Source: an uncultured Burkholderiales bacterium (GTDB lineage Bacteria > Pseudomonadota > Gammaproteobacteria > Burkholderiales > Burkholderiaceae). Taken from it: a stretch of DNA of 13,394 nt. The position numbers and the translations under genes are program-made. Positions 6,916 through 13,394 of the stretch are shown piece after piece. Below the pieces are notes generated by a model. That model saw only the letters and a list, made by a program, of their open reading frames with translations. It was not told where the DNA came from and did not search any database. Within the stretch, counting starts at the first letter, position 1. Each line of letters opens with the position of its first letter. The stretch spans positions 1 through 13,394 of the forward strand of contig CAIMWY010000398.1 of NCBI GenBank assembly GCA_903845315.1, in the 5' to 3' direction.

Positions 6916-7635
6916 TCATATGCCCAGATAGGCTCGACGCACGGCTGGGTCATCCATCAGTTGCTTGGCGGGTCCTTCTAAGTTGACTTCCCCGTTTTCT
7001 AAAATATAGGCGTGGGAGGCCAAGCTCAAGGCCAACCGCACATCTTGCTCAACCAACAAAATGGTTAGGCCTTGCTCACGGTTGAGTTGAAGAATAGTTT
7101 CGAAAATTTGTGCCACCAACAGCGGAGACAATCCCATCGAGGGCTCATCAAACATGATCAAGCGAGGCCGTCCCATCAACGCGCGTCCAATCGCAAGCAT
7201 CTGCTGCTCACCACCCGATAAGGTCGAGGCTTTTTGTTCGGCACGCTCTTTGAGACGAGGAAACAAGGCAAAGACTTTGTCGAAATCTGTGGCCATGTCG
7301 TGACGGCTGGCTTTGAGAAAAGCGCCCAACTCTAAGTTTTCATGAACGCTCATCTCTTTGAAGACTTCGCGTCCTTCAGGTACTTGCACCAAGCCCATGC
7401 GCACGATCTCGTCAGAACGCAGGTTGTGGATCTGTTCACCATCAAACAACACGTCCCCATGGCTCGGGTTGATCAACTTAGAAATGGCATTGAGCGTGGT
7501 ACTTTTCCCCGCACCATTGCTCCCCAACAAAGCCACGATGCCACCTTCGGGCACCACCAAAGAAAGTTTCGACAACGCTTGTATCGCTCCGTAAGAAGCA
7601 CTCAACCCTCGGACTTCCAACAAATTCTTAGGCAC
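6916..7635 (-). CDS. livF: LIV/HAAT-type ABC transporter ATP-binding protein LivF
   Basis: 239 aa ATPase, the second of two in the importer. Walker A GSNGAGKST is at 38-46, the Q-loop region is LVQVPEGREVF (82-92), signature LSGGEQQ at 139-145, and Walker B RLIMFDEP at 158-165, then SMGLSP and LLVEQD. The PEGR after the Q-loop and the C-terminal AYLGI are typical of LivF. The start is GTG (7633-7635), supported by AAAGGAG six bases upstream inside the end of livG; the two genes overlap by 8 bp. It works with LivG at the inner face of the membrane, powering uptake through LivHM. Confidence 0.93.
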   Translation of the reverse strand: MPKNLLEVRGLSASYGAIQALSKLSLVVPEGGIVALLGSNGAGKSTTLNAISKLINPSHGDVLFDGEQIHNLRSDEIVRMGLVQVPEGREVFKEMSVHENLELGAFLKASRHDMATDFDKVFALFPRLKERAEQKASTLSGGEQQMLAIGRALMGRPRLIMFDEPSMGLSPLLVAQIFETILQLNREQGLTILLVEQDVRLALSLASHAYILENGEVNLEGPAKQLMDDPAVRRAYLGI

Positions 7636-8389
7636 GCGCGGCTCCTTTGCCCAGATAGGCCTCTATGACATGTGGGTTGTCGCGCACCTCCTGAGGCGTA
7701 CCTTCAGCAATTTTTTCACCAAATGACATCACCGTGATCCGGTCTGAAATGGACATCACCAACTGCATCACATGCTCCACCAACAGAACAGTGATGCCAT
7801 CGCGTTGGGACAACTCTGTCAACAAGCGGTCCAGATTTTCAATGTCTCGGTTACGCAAACCTGCCGCTGGCTCATCCAACAGCAGCAACCGTGGTTTGAG
7901 TGCCAAGGCACGGGCAATTTCAAGCAACTTTTGATGACCGAAATCCAATTCATTGGCGCGTGTCTCACGATCGTGCATCAGCCCGACACGCTCAATCAAA
8001 CTGTCTACCCATTCACGGGTTTGCGTGTTGGGCCGACTCAATAATCGACCCAAGGTATTGGCACTGTGGGTATGACAGCCCAGCAACACGTTTTCGTAAA
8101 CAGTCAAGTCACTAAACAACTCCAAGTTTTGAAAAGTACGCGCCACCCCTAGCCCCGCCATGCGGCTGGGCTGCCAATGCGTGATGTCTTGCCCCTCCAA
8201 CACAATGCTTCCTTCGGTTGGTTGGTAATAGCGCGAAATGCAATTGAAAGTGGTTGACTTTCCGGCTCCATTTGGACCGATCAAGGCATGGATGCTGCCT
8301 TGCTCCACCTGAAATGACAGCTTGTTGACTGCCGTCAAACCGCCAAAGCGCACCGTGATGCCCTGAATGTCCAAGAATGGATTGCTCAT
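7628..8389 (-). CDS. livG: LIV/HAAT-type ABC transporter ATP-binding protein LivG
   Basis: 253 aa. Walker A GPNGAGKST is at 38-46, the Q-loop region is VARTFQNLELF (82-92), and Walker B RLLLLDEPAAGL at 167-178, then LLVEH with the switch histidine (His206). The signature motif is the relaxed form found in LivG proteins (LDFGHQKLLEIARAL) rather than LSGGQ. The C-terminal IAEGTP..V..NP.VIEAYLG is also typical. Its ATG overlaps the livM stop by 4 bp (ATGA, 8386-8389). It pairs with LivF on LivHM. Confidence 0.93.
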   Translation of the reverse strand: MSNPFLDIQGITVRFGGLTAVNKLSFQVEQGSIHALIGPNGAGKSTTFNCISRYYQPTEGSIVLEGQDITHWQPSRMAGLGVARTFQNLELFSDLTVYENVLLGCHTHSANTLGRLLSRPNTQTREWVDSLIERVGLMHDRETRANELDFGHQKLLEIARALALKPRLLLLDEPAAGLRNRDIENLDRLLTELSQRDGITVLLVEHVMQLVMSISDRITVMSFGEKIAEGTPQEVRDNPHVIEAYLGKGAARA

Positions 8390-9339
8390 GCAGACTCTCC
8401 GTGTACCACCTGTCGTGCCAAGCGCTGAGAACGGTCTGCAAATAGCCCTTTGGGCTTGAACATCATGAACCCCATCAAAATTGCGCCATAAATAATCTCT
8501 TGCACTGACAAGGCCTGACGCAATAACTCAGAGATCAAGCCGAATGCAAGCGCACCAGCCACAGCGCCACGCACTGAACCAATGCCACCCACCACCACCA
8601 TGGTCAACACCAAAATCGTGGTCTGGAAACCCAAACTCTCAGGATGAATGAACGAGGTGAACAAGGTGTACATGCCCCCGGCAACCCCGGCAAAAGCGGC
8701 AGAGAGGGCAAATGCCGTTTGTTTCATGCGCTTGACATTCACGCCCATGGCCATAGCCGCCACATCGCTCTCACGCACCGCACGCAATGCAGAGCCGTAT
8801 TGCGAACGCGCCAATGCCACGGTAAGCCACAGCATCAAGGCCGTCAAAGCCACCACAAAGGGATACGCCTGCACATCGTTGGTCAGCTGGTAACCCCAAA
8901 GCTGAGCAGGCTGCATGCGCATGCCGTTCGAGCCGCCGGTAACCGGCTCCCAATTCAAAAAGACCCATTGCATGGCCTCTCCAAATGCGAAAGTCGCCAA
9001 TGCCAGGTAAATATCTCGCATGCGCAAAGCCAGCAAACCAATGACATAACCCAGCAAGGCCGACACCAAACCACCCGCCACGATGGACAACAAAAAGGGT
9101 GGATGCCACGTGGTATTGATCAGTCCCGCGGTGTAGATGCCAATGCCATAAAACGCGGCATGCGAGAGCGCAAACTGCCCGGCTTCTCCAATCACCACAT
9201 GCATGCCCAAGGCCAAAACAACAAACACCATCAGCAGGTTCACCACATACAGCACATAGCCTGAAGCGACGAACGGCAGTAGCAACAACAAAGCGCCACC
9301 CAAAGCCAAAGCCACGTGGTCGAGAGAGATGCGTTTCAT
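8386..9339 (-). CDS. livM: LIV/HAAT-type ABC transporter permease LivM
   Basis: 317 aa inner-membrane permease with about eight to ten hydrophobic segments. Family marks include GQFALSHAAFYGIGIYT (54-70), TGGSNGM (134-140), and the cytoplasmic coupling loop RSQYGSALRAVRESDVAAMA (178-197), which docks on the ATPases. The late glycine-rich segment GGIGSVRGAVAGA is followed by FKPKGLFAD (294-302). Start ATG at 9339 overlaps the livH stop by 4 bp (ATGA). It forms the channel with LivH. Confidence 0.92.
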   Translation of the reverse strand: MKRISLDHVALALGGALLLLLPFVASGYVLYVVNLLMVFVVLALGMHVVIGEAGQFALSHAAFYGIGIYTAGLINTTWHPPFLLSIVAGGLVSALLGYVIGLLALRMRDIYLALATFAFGEAMQWVFLNWEPVTGGSNGMRMQPAQLWGYQLTNDVQAYPFVVALTALMLWLTVALARSQYGSALRAVRESDVAAMAMGVNVKRMKQTAFALSAAFAGVAGGMYTLFTSFIHPESLGFQTTILVLTMVVVGGIGSVRGAVAGALAFGLISELLRQALSVQEIIYGAILMGFMMFKPKGLFADRSQRLARQVVHGESA

Positions 9340-10238
9340 ACTTTTTTAACCTGTGGCTGCCCACCCAGCAAACCTTGCGGGCGCAAGATCAGTGTGATCA
9401 AAATAGCCAGGAAAGGGGCGACCACAATGGCATTGGTTGACACGAAAAGTCCCACCAAGTTTTCAACAATGCCAATGATCAAACCTCCCAGCACCGCCCC
9501 TGGCAGGCTGGTGAACCCGCCCACAATCGCCGCTGCATAAGCCAAGATGGCGATGTGTGCAATTTCTGGGGTCACCAAAACTTTGGGGGTAATCAACAAA
9601 GCCGCAAGGGCCGAAATCAACCCAGACATAGCCCACACCAGCATTCGCACATTTGACAAACGAATCCCCACAATTTGCGCTGCGCGCGGATTCATGCCCA
9701 CTGCGCGCATCGCCTTGCCAATTCGGGTGTGGGCAAACATCACATAAATCAAACCCATCACCAACAAGGCCACCAAGAAGATCGCCACATCTAACTTGGT
9801 CAGCACAGCGTCTCCAATCAAAATTGCGTCAGTTGGCACCAAAGCAGGTAAAGAGCGCGGAGTGTCTCCTAGACCTGTTTGACGCACGACACCTTTGAGC
9901 GCATAGGCCAAGCCCAGCGTGGCAATCACCAACTGAACACCCACGCCTTTTGAGCCGGTCACCCGTTCCATGACCACCCGCTGAAAGACAGCTCCCCCCA
10001 GGGCCATGGACACCAGGGTTATGGGGATGACCAAAGCATAGGAAAAACCAAAAATCAACAACAACGACAAAGCAACGTAGCCCCCCATCATGAAAATTTC
10101 ACCCTGGGCGAAATTTGGTACATCGGTGGTCTTAAAGACCGAGACGATGGCCAGGGCCAGCAAGGCATACACACTGCCCGTTACAAGACCAGACAGCACC
10201 CCCTGCTGAAGAAACAACCAAATATCGCTATAGCTCAT
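9336..10238 (-). CDS. livH: LIV/HAAT-type ABC transporter permease LivH
   Basis: 300 aa inner-membrane permease. The N-terminal GLVTGSVYALLALAIVSVF helix and FAQGEIFMMGGY (43-54) are the LivH signature. The cytoplasmic coupling loop is TRIGKAMRAVGMNPRAAQIV (171-190). The late GGFTSLPGAVLGGLIIGIVE stretch and C-terminal LRPQGLLG also match. Start ATG 10238 has only a poor ribosome binding site, and the 51-bp gap before it contains a perfect hairpin (10246-10271). Expression may therefore be set lower than that of livK. Confidence 0.92.
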   Translation of the reverse strand: MSYSDIWLFLQQGVLSGLVTGSVYALLALAIVSVFKTTDVPNFAQGEIFMMGGYVALSLLLIFGFSYALVIPITLVSMALGGAVFQRVVMERVTGSKGVGVQLVIATLGLAYALKGVVRQTGLGDTPRSLPALVPTDAILIGDAVLTKLDVAIFLVALLVMGLIYVMFAHTRIGKAMRAVGMNPRAAQIVGIRLSNVRMLVWAMSGLISALAALLITPKVLVTPEIAHIAILAYAAAIVGGFTSLPGAVLGGLIIGIVENLVGLFVSTNAIVVAPFLAILITLILRPQGLLGGQPQVKKV

Positions 10239-10245
10239 AGTGAGA

Positions 10246-10271
10246 CAGCATCGACCTCAGGATCGATGCTG
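10246..10271 (-). other. Stem-loop between livK and livH
   Basis: CAGCATCGA and TCGATGCTG form a perfect 9-bp stem around an 8-base loop, filling most of the 51-bp gap between the livK stop and the livH start. No T tract follows on the minus strand, so it is not a classic terminator. In solute-binding-protein operons such hairpins often stabilise the upstream mRNA segment or partly block read-through, keeping binding protein in excess of permease. That role is inferred. Confidence 0.65.
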
Positions 10272-10289
10272 AGTTCTCCTCATACGTCG

Positions 10290-11501
10290 TTATTTAGGCT
10301 GGTAAGTCCACAAACTGCGGTAAGAACCTGGGATCACGTTCATCGCGTCGCCGTCGAACTTCAGGTAAATGGCCGACTTCTGGGCCGCATGGTCTACCGC
10401 CGTCATTTCAATGGGTCCGGCCATTACACCCGAATCAAATTTGGTTTGCGATAAAGCCGTCAACACTTTTTCACGCGTCGGATTAGGACCTGCCGCCTTT
10501 AAAGCATTGACAACAGCCATGGCCGATGGAATGCCGTAAGGCATATAGGTTTGGGGATGTCCTGGCTTAGCAGCCAATTCGGGATAGGCCGCCTTGTACA
10601 TGTCGTACACCCACTTGAGCTTTGGACCACCGGCCACATCCAGCATCACCTCTTGCAGATACACATTCTTGAATGCGTCTTTGTTGCCCACGTTTTCGAC
10701 CAGTTGTTTGAGGTCGGCCGTGCCATTGACCGCAATCACGATCGGCTTGTTCCATCCCAGTTCATGGGCTTTTTTCACCAACAAGCTGACAGGACGGGCG
10801 TAGGTGGTGATCAACAGCACATCGGGATTTGATGCCCTGATTTTGAGCATGGGCGCCGTCACATCGGTCAAGGTCGGGTTGATCGACTGAACTTGCAATT
10901 CGACCCCAAGCTTCTTGGCTTGGAAATCAGCGGCTTCCAAGTTCCAGCTGCCATACGCATCATCGTGGTTGATGTAGCCAATCTTTTTGCCTTTAAAGTG
11001 CTCAGCAGCAAATTGAACCATCGAGCCACCGACCGCACGTTGCGAAATTGAAAACGCACCGTAGATGTATTTCGATGGGGGATACAGCGCACCATCGCCC
11101 GACGCATTGAGCATCACATAAGGAATTTGCGAACGCTCGACATACTCACGCGCGCCCACCACAGCAGCTGAGCACGACCCGCCATTGAGCATGAACACCT
11201 TGTCTTGTTCAGTAAGTTTTTTCACGGCAGCCAACAAGTCGTTGGCACTGCAGCGGTCATCTTCAATCACCAGTTCAATCTTACGGCCGTGCACGCCGCC
11301 TTCTTTGTTGATCTTGTCGTAATACATCTTCGCAGCATTGAGCACGTCAAAACCATAGGCCATGGCGTTGCCTGACAAAGGTGCAAAGACGCCAATCTTG
11401 ATACTTTTGTCGGTGAGGCCAGGCTCACTTTGAGCCCACACGGCACTCACAGAGAAAAGGCTGGCAGCAATGAGCGCTGCGTATTTTTTTTGAAAAGTCA
11501 A
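10290..11501 (-). CDS. livK: Periplasmic substrate-binding protein of LIV-type ABC transporter (Peripla_BP_6)
   Basis: 403 aa. The start is TTG (11499-11501), well supported by AAGGAG seven to eight bases upstream and by the signal peptide that follows at once; no ATG occurs in frame for 46 codons after it. The signal peptide has a KK n-region, hydrophobic core AALIAASLFSVSAVWA, and likely cleavage after Ala23 (VWA|Q). The mature protein starts SIKIGVFAPLSG and has the type I fold of Leu/Ile/Val and aromatic-acid binders (HGRKIELVIEDDRC, QIPYVML, KKIGYINHDDAYG, ASNPDVLLITTYA). It captures the substrate in the periplasm and delivers it to LivHM. The ligand cannot be read off. The enzyme neighbours argue for an organic acid or ring compound rather than branched-chain amino acids. 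Confidence 0.93.
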   Translation of the reverse strand: MTFQKKYAALIAASLFSVSAVWAQSEPGLTDKSIKIGVFAPLSGNAMAYGFDVLNAAKMYYDKINKEGGVHGRKIELVIEDDRCSANDLLAAVKKLTEQDKVFMLNGGSCSAAVVGAREYVERSQIPYVMLNASGDGALYPPSKYIYGAFSISQRAVGGSMVQFAAEHFKGKKIGYINHDDAYGSWNLEAADFQAKKLGVELQVQSINPTLTDVTAPMLKIRASNPDVLLITTYARPVSLLVKKAHELGWNKPIVIAVNGTADLKQLVENVGNKDAFKNVYLQEVMLDVAGGPKLKWVYDMYKAAYPELAAKPGHPQTYMPYGIPSAMAVVNALKAAGPNPTREKVLTALSQTKFDSGVMAGPIEMTAVDHAAQKSAIYLKFDGDAMNVIPGSYRSLWTYQPK

Positions 11502-11532
11502 TTGAAGTCTCCTTGGGGCTGGGTGAAAAAAA

Positions 11533-12426
11533 TTAGGGCGCGGCTGATGCCGTGGTCAATGCATCTTGCTTTTCAAAACCGGGGCGCGGGATCATGCCCA
11601 GCCAAGCTTGGGTCAGGCCACCATCGACCAACACTTCTTGGCCGCTGATGTAACTGGCGCGATCGCTGGCTAAAAAAAGTACCGACTCGGCAATGTCTTT
11701 GGGCGTGCTGATTCGACCCGCAGGCACAAGTGCCTCGCGCTGGCGAAGCACCGATGGAATGAGGTAAATGCCCTCACTCATTGGGGTTCGAATCATGGCT
11801 GGACTCACCACATTGCTGCGAATGTGATGCTCTCCAAGCTCAACGGCCAGCAATTGAGACAGCATCTTCACGCCGGCTTTACTCACACTGTAGGCACCGC
11901 TATAGGGCTGGGGAATACTGGCGGATATAGAAGCAACGTGCACCATCGCTCCGCGGCCGTTGGCCCGCATTTGGCAGCCAAACAACTGGGCACACAACAG
12001 GTAACCTGATAAATTGACCGACAACAGCTGGTTCCACTTGACCAACTCGATGTCCATCACCGCATCGGCATACAAACAAGCGGCGTTGTTCACCAGGACC
12101 TCGCACGGACCCCACAAAGCATGAACGTGTTCGGCCGCAGACCCGACACTGGCTTGCTGGGTCACATCACATGCCAGCCCCTGAACCTGCGAAGTGGGCG
12201 CGTTCAGGGCTTGCACAGCAAGATTGAGTTGAGAGGCATCACTGTCGAGCATGGCCACTCGGGCTCCAGCGCTCAGCAATTGGCGGGAGATCTCGGCACC
12301 GATTCCACCTGCAGCACCGGTGACCACACACACCCGCCCCGTCAGACCTAACCAGTCATGTGTTGCGTTGCGGTGATCGGCATGTATCGCGCTAGGACTC
12401 GTCGCGGAAGGATTCACAGTGGTCAT
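11533..12426 (-). CDS. Short-chain dehydrogenase/reductase, first gene of the operon (SDR C)
   Basis: 297 aa from ATG 12426. The frame stays open to an ATG at 12660, but that extension would run through the promoter region and into the divergent regulator gene, so I reject it. An unusual 25-30 residue hydrophilic tail precedes the fold and has no clear ribosome binding site, so a later start (for example GTG at 12417) is possible. The cofactor motif TGAAGGIG is at 36-43 and VAMLDSD suggests NAD(H). The structural motif reads NNAA (113-116) instead of NNAG. The catalytic set is Ser166, Tyr179 and Lys183 (YSVSK). It ends with the usual GQEVLVDGG plus a longer C-terminal tail. It is 31 bp upstream of livK and heads the operon opposite the GntR gene. 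A cytoplasmic dehydrogenase of unknown substrate. Confidence 0.88.
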   Translation of the reverse strand: MTTVNPSATSPSAIHADHRNATHDWLGLTGRVCVVTGAAGGIGAEISRQLLSAGARVAMLDSDASQLNLAVQALNAPTSQVQGLACDVTQQASVGSAAEHVHALWGPCEVLVNNAACLYADAVMDIELVKWNQLLSVNLSGYLLCAQLFGCQMRANGRGAMVHVASISASIPQPYSGAYSVSKAGVKMLSQLLAVELGEHHIRSNVVSPAMIRTPMSEGIYLIPSVLRQREALVPAGRISTPKDIAESVLFLASDRASYISGQEVLVDGGLTQAWLGMIPRPGFEKQDALTTASAAP

Positions 12427-12451
12427 AGATATTTGTGTCAGGGATAGAAGA

Positions 12452-12461
12452 TTATGTATAC
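12452..12461. promoter_or_regulatory. Candidate GntR/FCD operator, copy 1
   Basis: TTATGTATAC, containing the palindrome GTATAC. FadR/FCD-type GntR proteins usually bind short sites with a GT...AC core, which this fits. It lies where transcription of the SDR-liv operon would begin, so binding would block that operon. An identical copy lies 63 bp away. Confidence 0.55.
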
Positions 12462-12468
12462 CGGAAAC

Positions 12469-12498
12469 ATAATAAAACCAAGAGAAAACCCTTAACAA
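12469..12498 (-). promoter_or_regulatory. Candidate sigma-70 promoter of the SDR-liv operon
   Basis: Read on the minus strand: TTGTTA (12493-12498) as -35, an 18-base spacer, then TATTAT (12469-12474) as -10. This predicts a start of transcription near 12461-12463, right at the edge of the first TTATGTATAC word. The hexamers match consensus 4/6 and 5/6. A prediction only. Confidence 0.45.
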
Positions 12499-12514
12499 TG
12501 CTATTTGTCGATGC

Positions 12515-12524
12515 TTATGTATAC
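12515..12524. promoter_or_regulatory. Candidate GntR/FCD operator, copy 2
   Basis: A second exact TTATGTATAC, 31 bp before the regulator's start codon. It overlaps TATACT (12520-12525), a possible -10 element of the regulator gene, though no good -35 is visible. It could mediate autoregulation. Confidence 0.55.
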
Positions 12525-12555
12525 TTGAATCACATTTAGAGCAGCTTAAAAATCC

Positions 12556-13269
12556 ATGAAAACCTTGGCGCAAAACGTCACAGACACGCTCAGGGATTCG
12601 ATATTGCATGGGCAATTCAAGCCGGGCACGCGTATTGAAGAAGTCCCATTGGCTCAACAAATGGGCGTGTCACGCACGCCGGTGCGAGCCGCTTTGGGTA
12701 CCTTGGTCAGCGAAGGTTTGATAGACCATCAGCCCAAACGAGGCTATGTGATTCGTGCATTCGCCATCGACGACATCCTGGCTGCCTACGAGGTCCGATC
12801 TGTGCTCGAAGGTTTAGCTTGCCGCAGTGCCGCGGCCAAAGGTCTGAGTTCAGCACAAGCCGAAAGCCTCCACGCCAGCTTGACGCAAGGCGACCGGATT
12901 TTGTCAACAGGCAGTCTCAACCCCGAAGACCACGAGCCCTATCAAAAAATCAATGTCAACATCCATGAAACCTTGCTCGAGGCATCTGGTAACTCCTGGG
13001 TGTCTCGTTTCGCAGTCCAAGCGCACAACATTCCATTTGCCTCCGACCGAATCATTCTGTGGGTCGATCATGCGGTTATTTTTCGATCACACGGCGACCA
13101 CCACCGAATCATCGAAGCCGTGGAAATGCGCGACTGCGCAAGAGCCGAACAATTGATGCGTGAGCATGTTTTTTACGCTGGCATCATTTTGAAAAACAAC
13201 TACGAACGCATGATCAACAGCAGCGGGATCCATCCTGCACTGACTATCGTGCCAAGCGCAGCAACCTAA
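12556..13269 (+). CDS. GntR-family regulator, FCD (FadR) subfamily
   Basis: 237 aa. The winged helix-turn-helix covers about residues 1-70 (LRDSILHGQFKPGTRIEEVP, then LAQQMGVSRTPVRAALGTLV and the wing GLIDHQPKRGYVI). An all-helical FCD effector domain follows (about 75-212). Its expected metal-binding histidines can be seen: His137 (NVNIHE), His183 (GDHH) and His204 (REH). Such domains bind a divalent metal that holds a carboxylate ligand, so the inducer is probably an organic acid. It is divergent from the SDR-liv operon with two matching candidate operators in between, so most likely it represses that operon and itself until the substrate or an intermediate appears. No strong ribosome binding site precedes ATG 12556. 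Confidence 0.92.
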   Translation: MKTLAQNVTDTLRDSILHGQFKPGTRIEEVPLAQQMGVSRTPVRAALGTLVSEGLIDHQPKRGYVIRAFAIDDILAAYEVRSVLEGLACRSAAAKGLSSAQAESLHASLTQGDRILSTGSLNPEDHEPYQKINVNIHETLLEASGNSWVSRFAVQAHNIPFASDRIILWVDHAVIFRSHGDHHRIIEAVEMRDCARAEQLMREHVFYAGIILKNNYERMINSSGIHPALTIVPSAAT

Positions 13270-13290
13270 ACTCATCTGCGCATGGCCCAT

Positions 13291-13325
13291 AAAAAAAGCC
13301 ACCCCGAACACAAGTCGGCGGTGGC
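13291..13325 (-). terminator. Rho-independent terminator, minus strand
   Basis: On the minus strand GCCACC...GGTGGC (13320-13325 with 13298-13303) extended by a further CCG/CGG pairing with one bulged base, then a run of seven T (13291-13297). It would end a convergent gene entering from the right edge. A smaller hairpin, GCGAC-N6-GTCGC (13331-13346), stands just before it. Nothing comparable serves the GntR gene on the plus strand. Confidence 0.7.
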
Positions 13326-13353
13326 ACTGGGCGACAAAAAAGTCGCTTCAGTC

Positions 13354-13394
13354 TCAGAAAGCGCTCAAAGCCGAATTCAAAGTCGCACTGGGAC
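13354..13394 (-). CDS. Possible 3' end of a convergent gene (partial, unidentified)
   Basis: On the minus strand one frame entering from the right edge reads PSATLNSALSAF and stops at TGA (13354-13356), 28 bases before the terminator stem. Position relative to the terminator is what one expects of a gene end, but twelve residues are too few to identify it or to prove coding. Confidence 0.3.
   Translation of the reverse strand, partial: PSATLNSALSAF

Noticed and set aside
6887..6919. SDR A start at ATG 6919 overlapping the livF stop as ATGA
   Set aside because: Attractive as coupling, but ATG 6886 has a good AGAGGG site and gives the usual short leader before the cofactor motif. Not excluded.
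10290..11501. True branched-chain amino acid transporter
   Set aside because: The LIV family name reflects homology only; the operon partners are ring and alcohol oxidation enzymes and an FCD regulator, so an organic acid or ring substrate fits better.
12427..12660. 78-residue N-terminal extension of SDR C from an ATG at 12660
   Set aside because: It would cross the divergent promoter region with both operator words and overlap the start of the GntR gene; its sequence resembles no SDR and the normal fold begins after residue 100 of that frame.
13323..13393. Repeated word GCACTGGG at 13324-13331 and 13385-13392
   Set aside because: Only two short copies near the window edge; too little to call a repeat family or attachment site.
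13282..13394. Plus-strand open frame beginning MAHKKSHPEHKSAV and running off the end
   Set aside because: No ribosome binding site, only 37 codons visible, and it lies across a convincing minus-strand terminator with a T tract; better explained as non-coding.
1..13394. CRISPR arrays, insertion sequences, tRNA/rRNA genes or phage genes
   Set aside because: None seen on reading both strands: no regularly spaced repeats, no transposase motifs, no tRNA-like cloverleaf found by eye.

Overview
The window looks like a betaproteobacterium of the order Burkholderiales, most likely family Comamonadaceae (a Limnohabitans/Rhodoferax/Acidovorax type of genome). This rests on the close match of the RpoD tail to that group, on moderate GC with dense gene packing, and on the style of the LIV-type ABC transporter. 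The genus is an inference from memory of protein families; no search was run.

Layout. (1) 1-734: 3' part of rpoD (primary sigma factor), then two hairpins; the second (770-803) is a bidirectional terminator shared with the convergent lig genes. (2) 825-2030, minus strand: a two-gene operon, ligA then ligB, for the two subunits of a class II (LigAB-type) extradiol ring-cleavage dioxygenase. A LysR regulator (2123-3010, plus) is divergent from it across a 92-bp control region. (3) 3042-12426, minus strand: a tightly packed ten-gene operon. In transcription order it runs: short-chain dehydrogenase (SDR) C, livK (periplasmic binding protein), livH, livM, livG, livF, SDR A, SDR B, a KstD-like FAD dehydrogenase, and a glutathione S-transferase. 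Several junctions are ATGA overlaps. (4) 12556-13269, plus: a GntR/FCD regulator divergent from the ten-gene operon. The shared 129-bp gap holds two identical 10-bp words (TTATGTATAC), 63 bp apart, which are good operator candidates, and a plausible sigma-70 promoter. (5) 13270-13394: a minus-strand terminator and perhaps the last codons of a convergent gene.

How the genes may work together (inference): the ABC importer takes up an organic ring compound or acid. The three SDRs oxidise ring or side-chain alcohols, and the KstD-like flavoprotein desaturates (possibly aromatises) a ring ketone. LigAB could then open a resulting catechol-type ring such as protocatechuate or a relative. The GntR protein would gate the uptake/oxidation operon and the LysR protein the ring cleavage. 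The substrate cannot be read from sequence. No CoA ligase, ring hydroxylase or post-cleavage enzymes (LigC/I/J/K type) lie in the window. The most unusual signals are the transporter-SDR-flavoprotein operon beside an orphan ligAB pair, the paired operator words, the stem-loop between livK and livH, and two non-consensus residues at usually invariant positions of RpoD.
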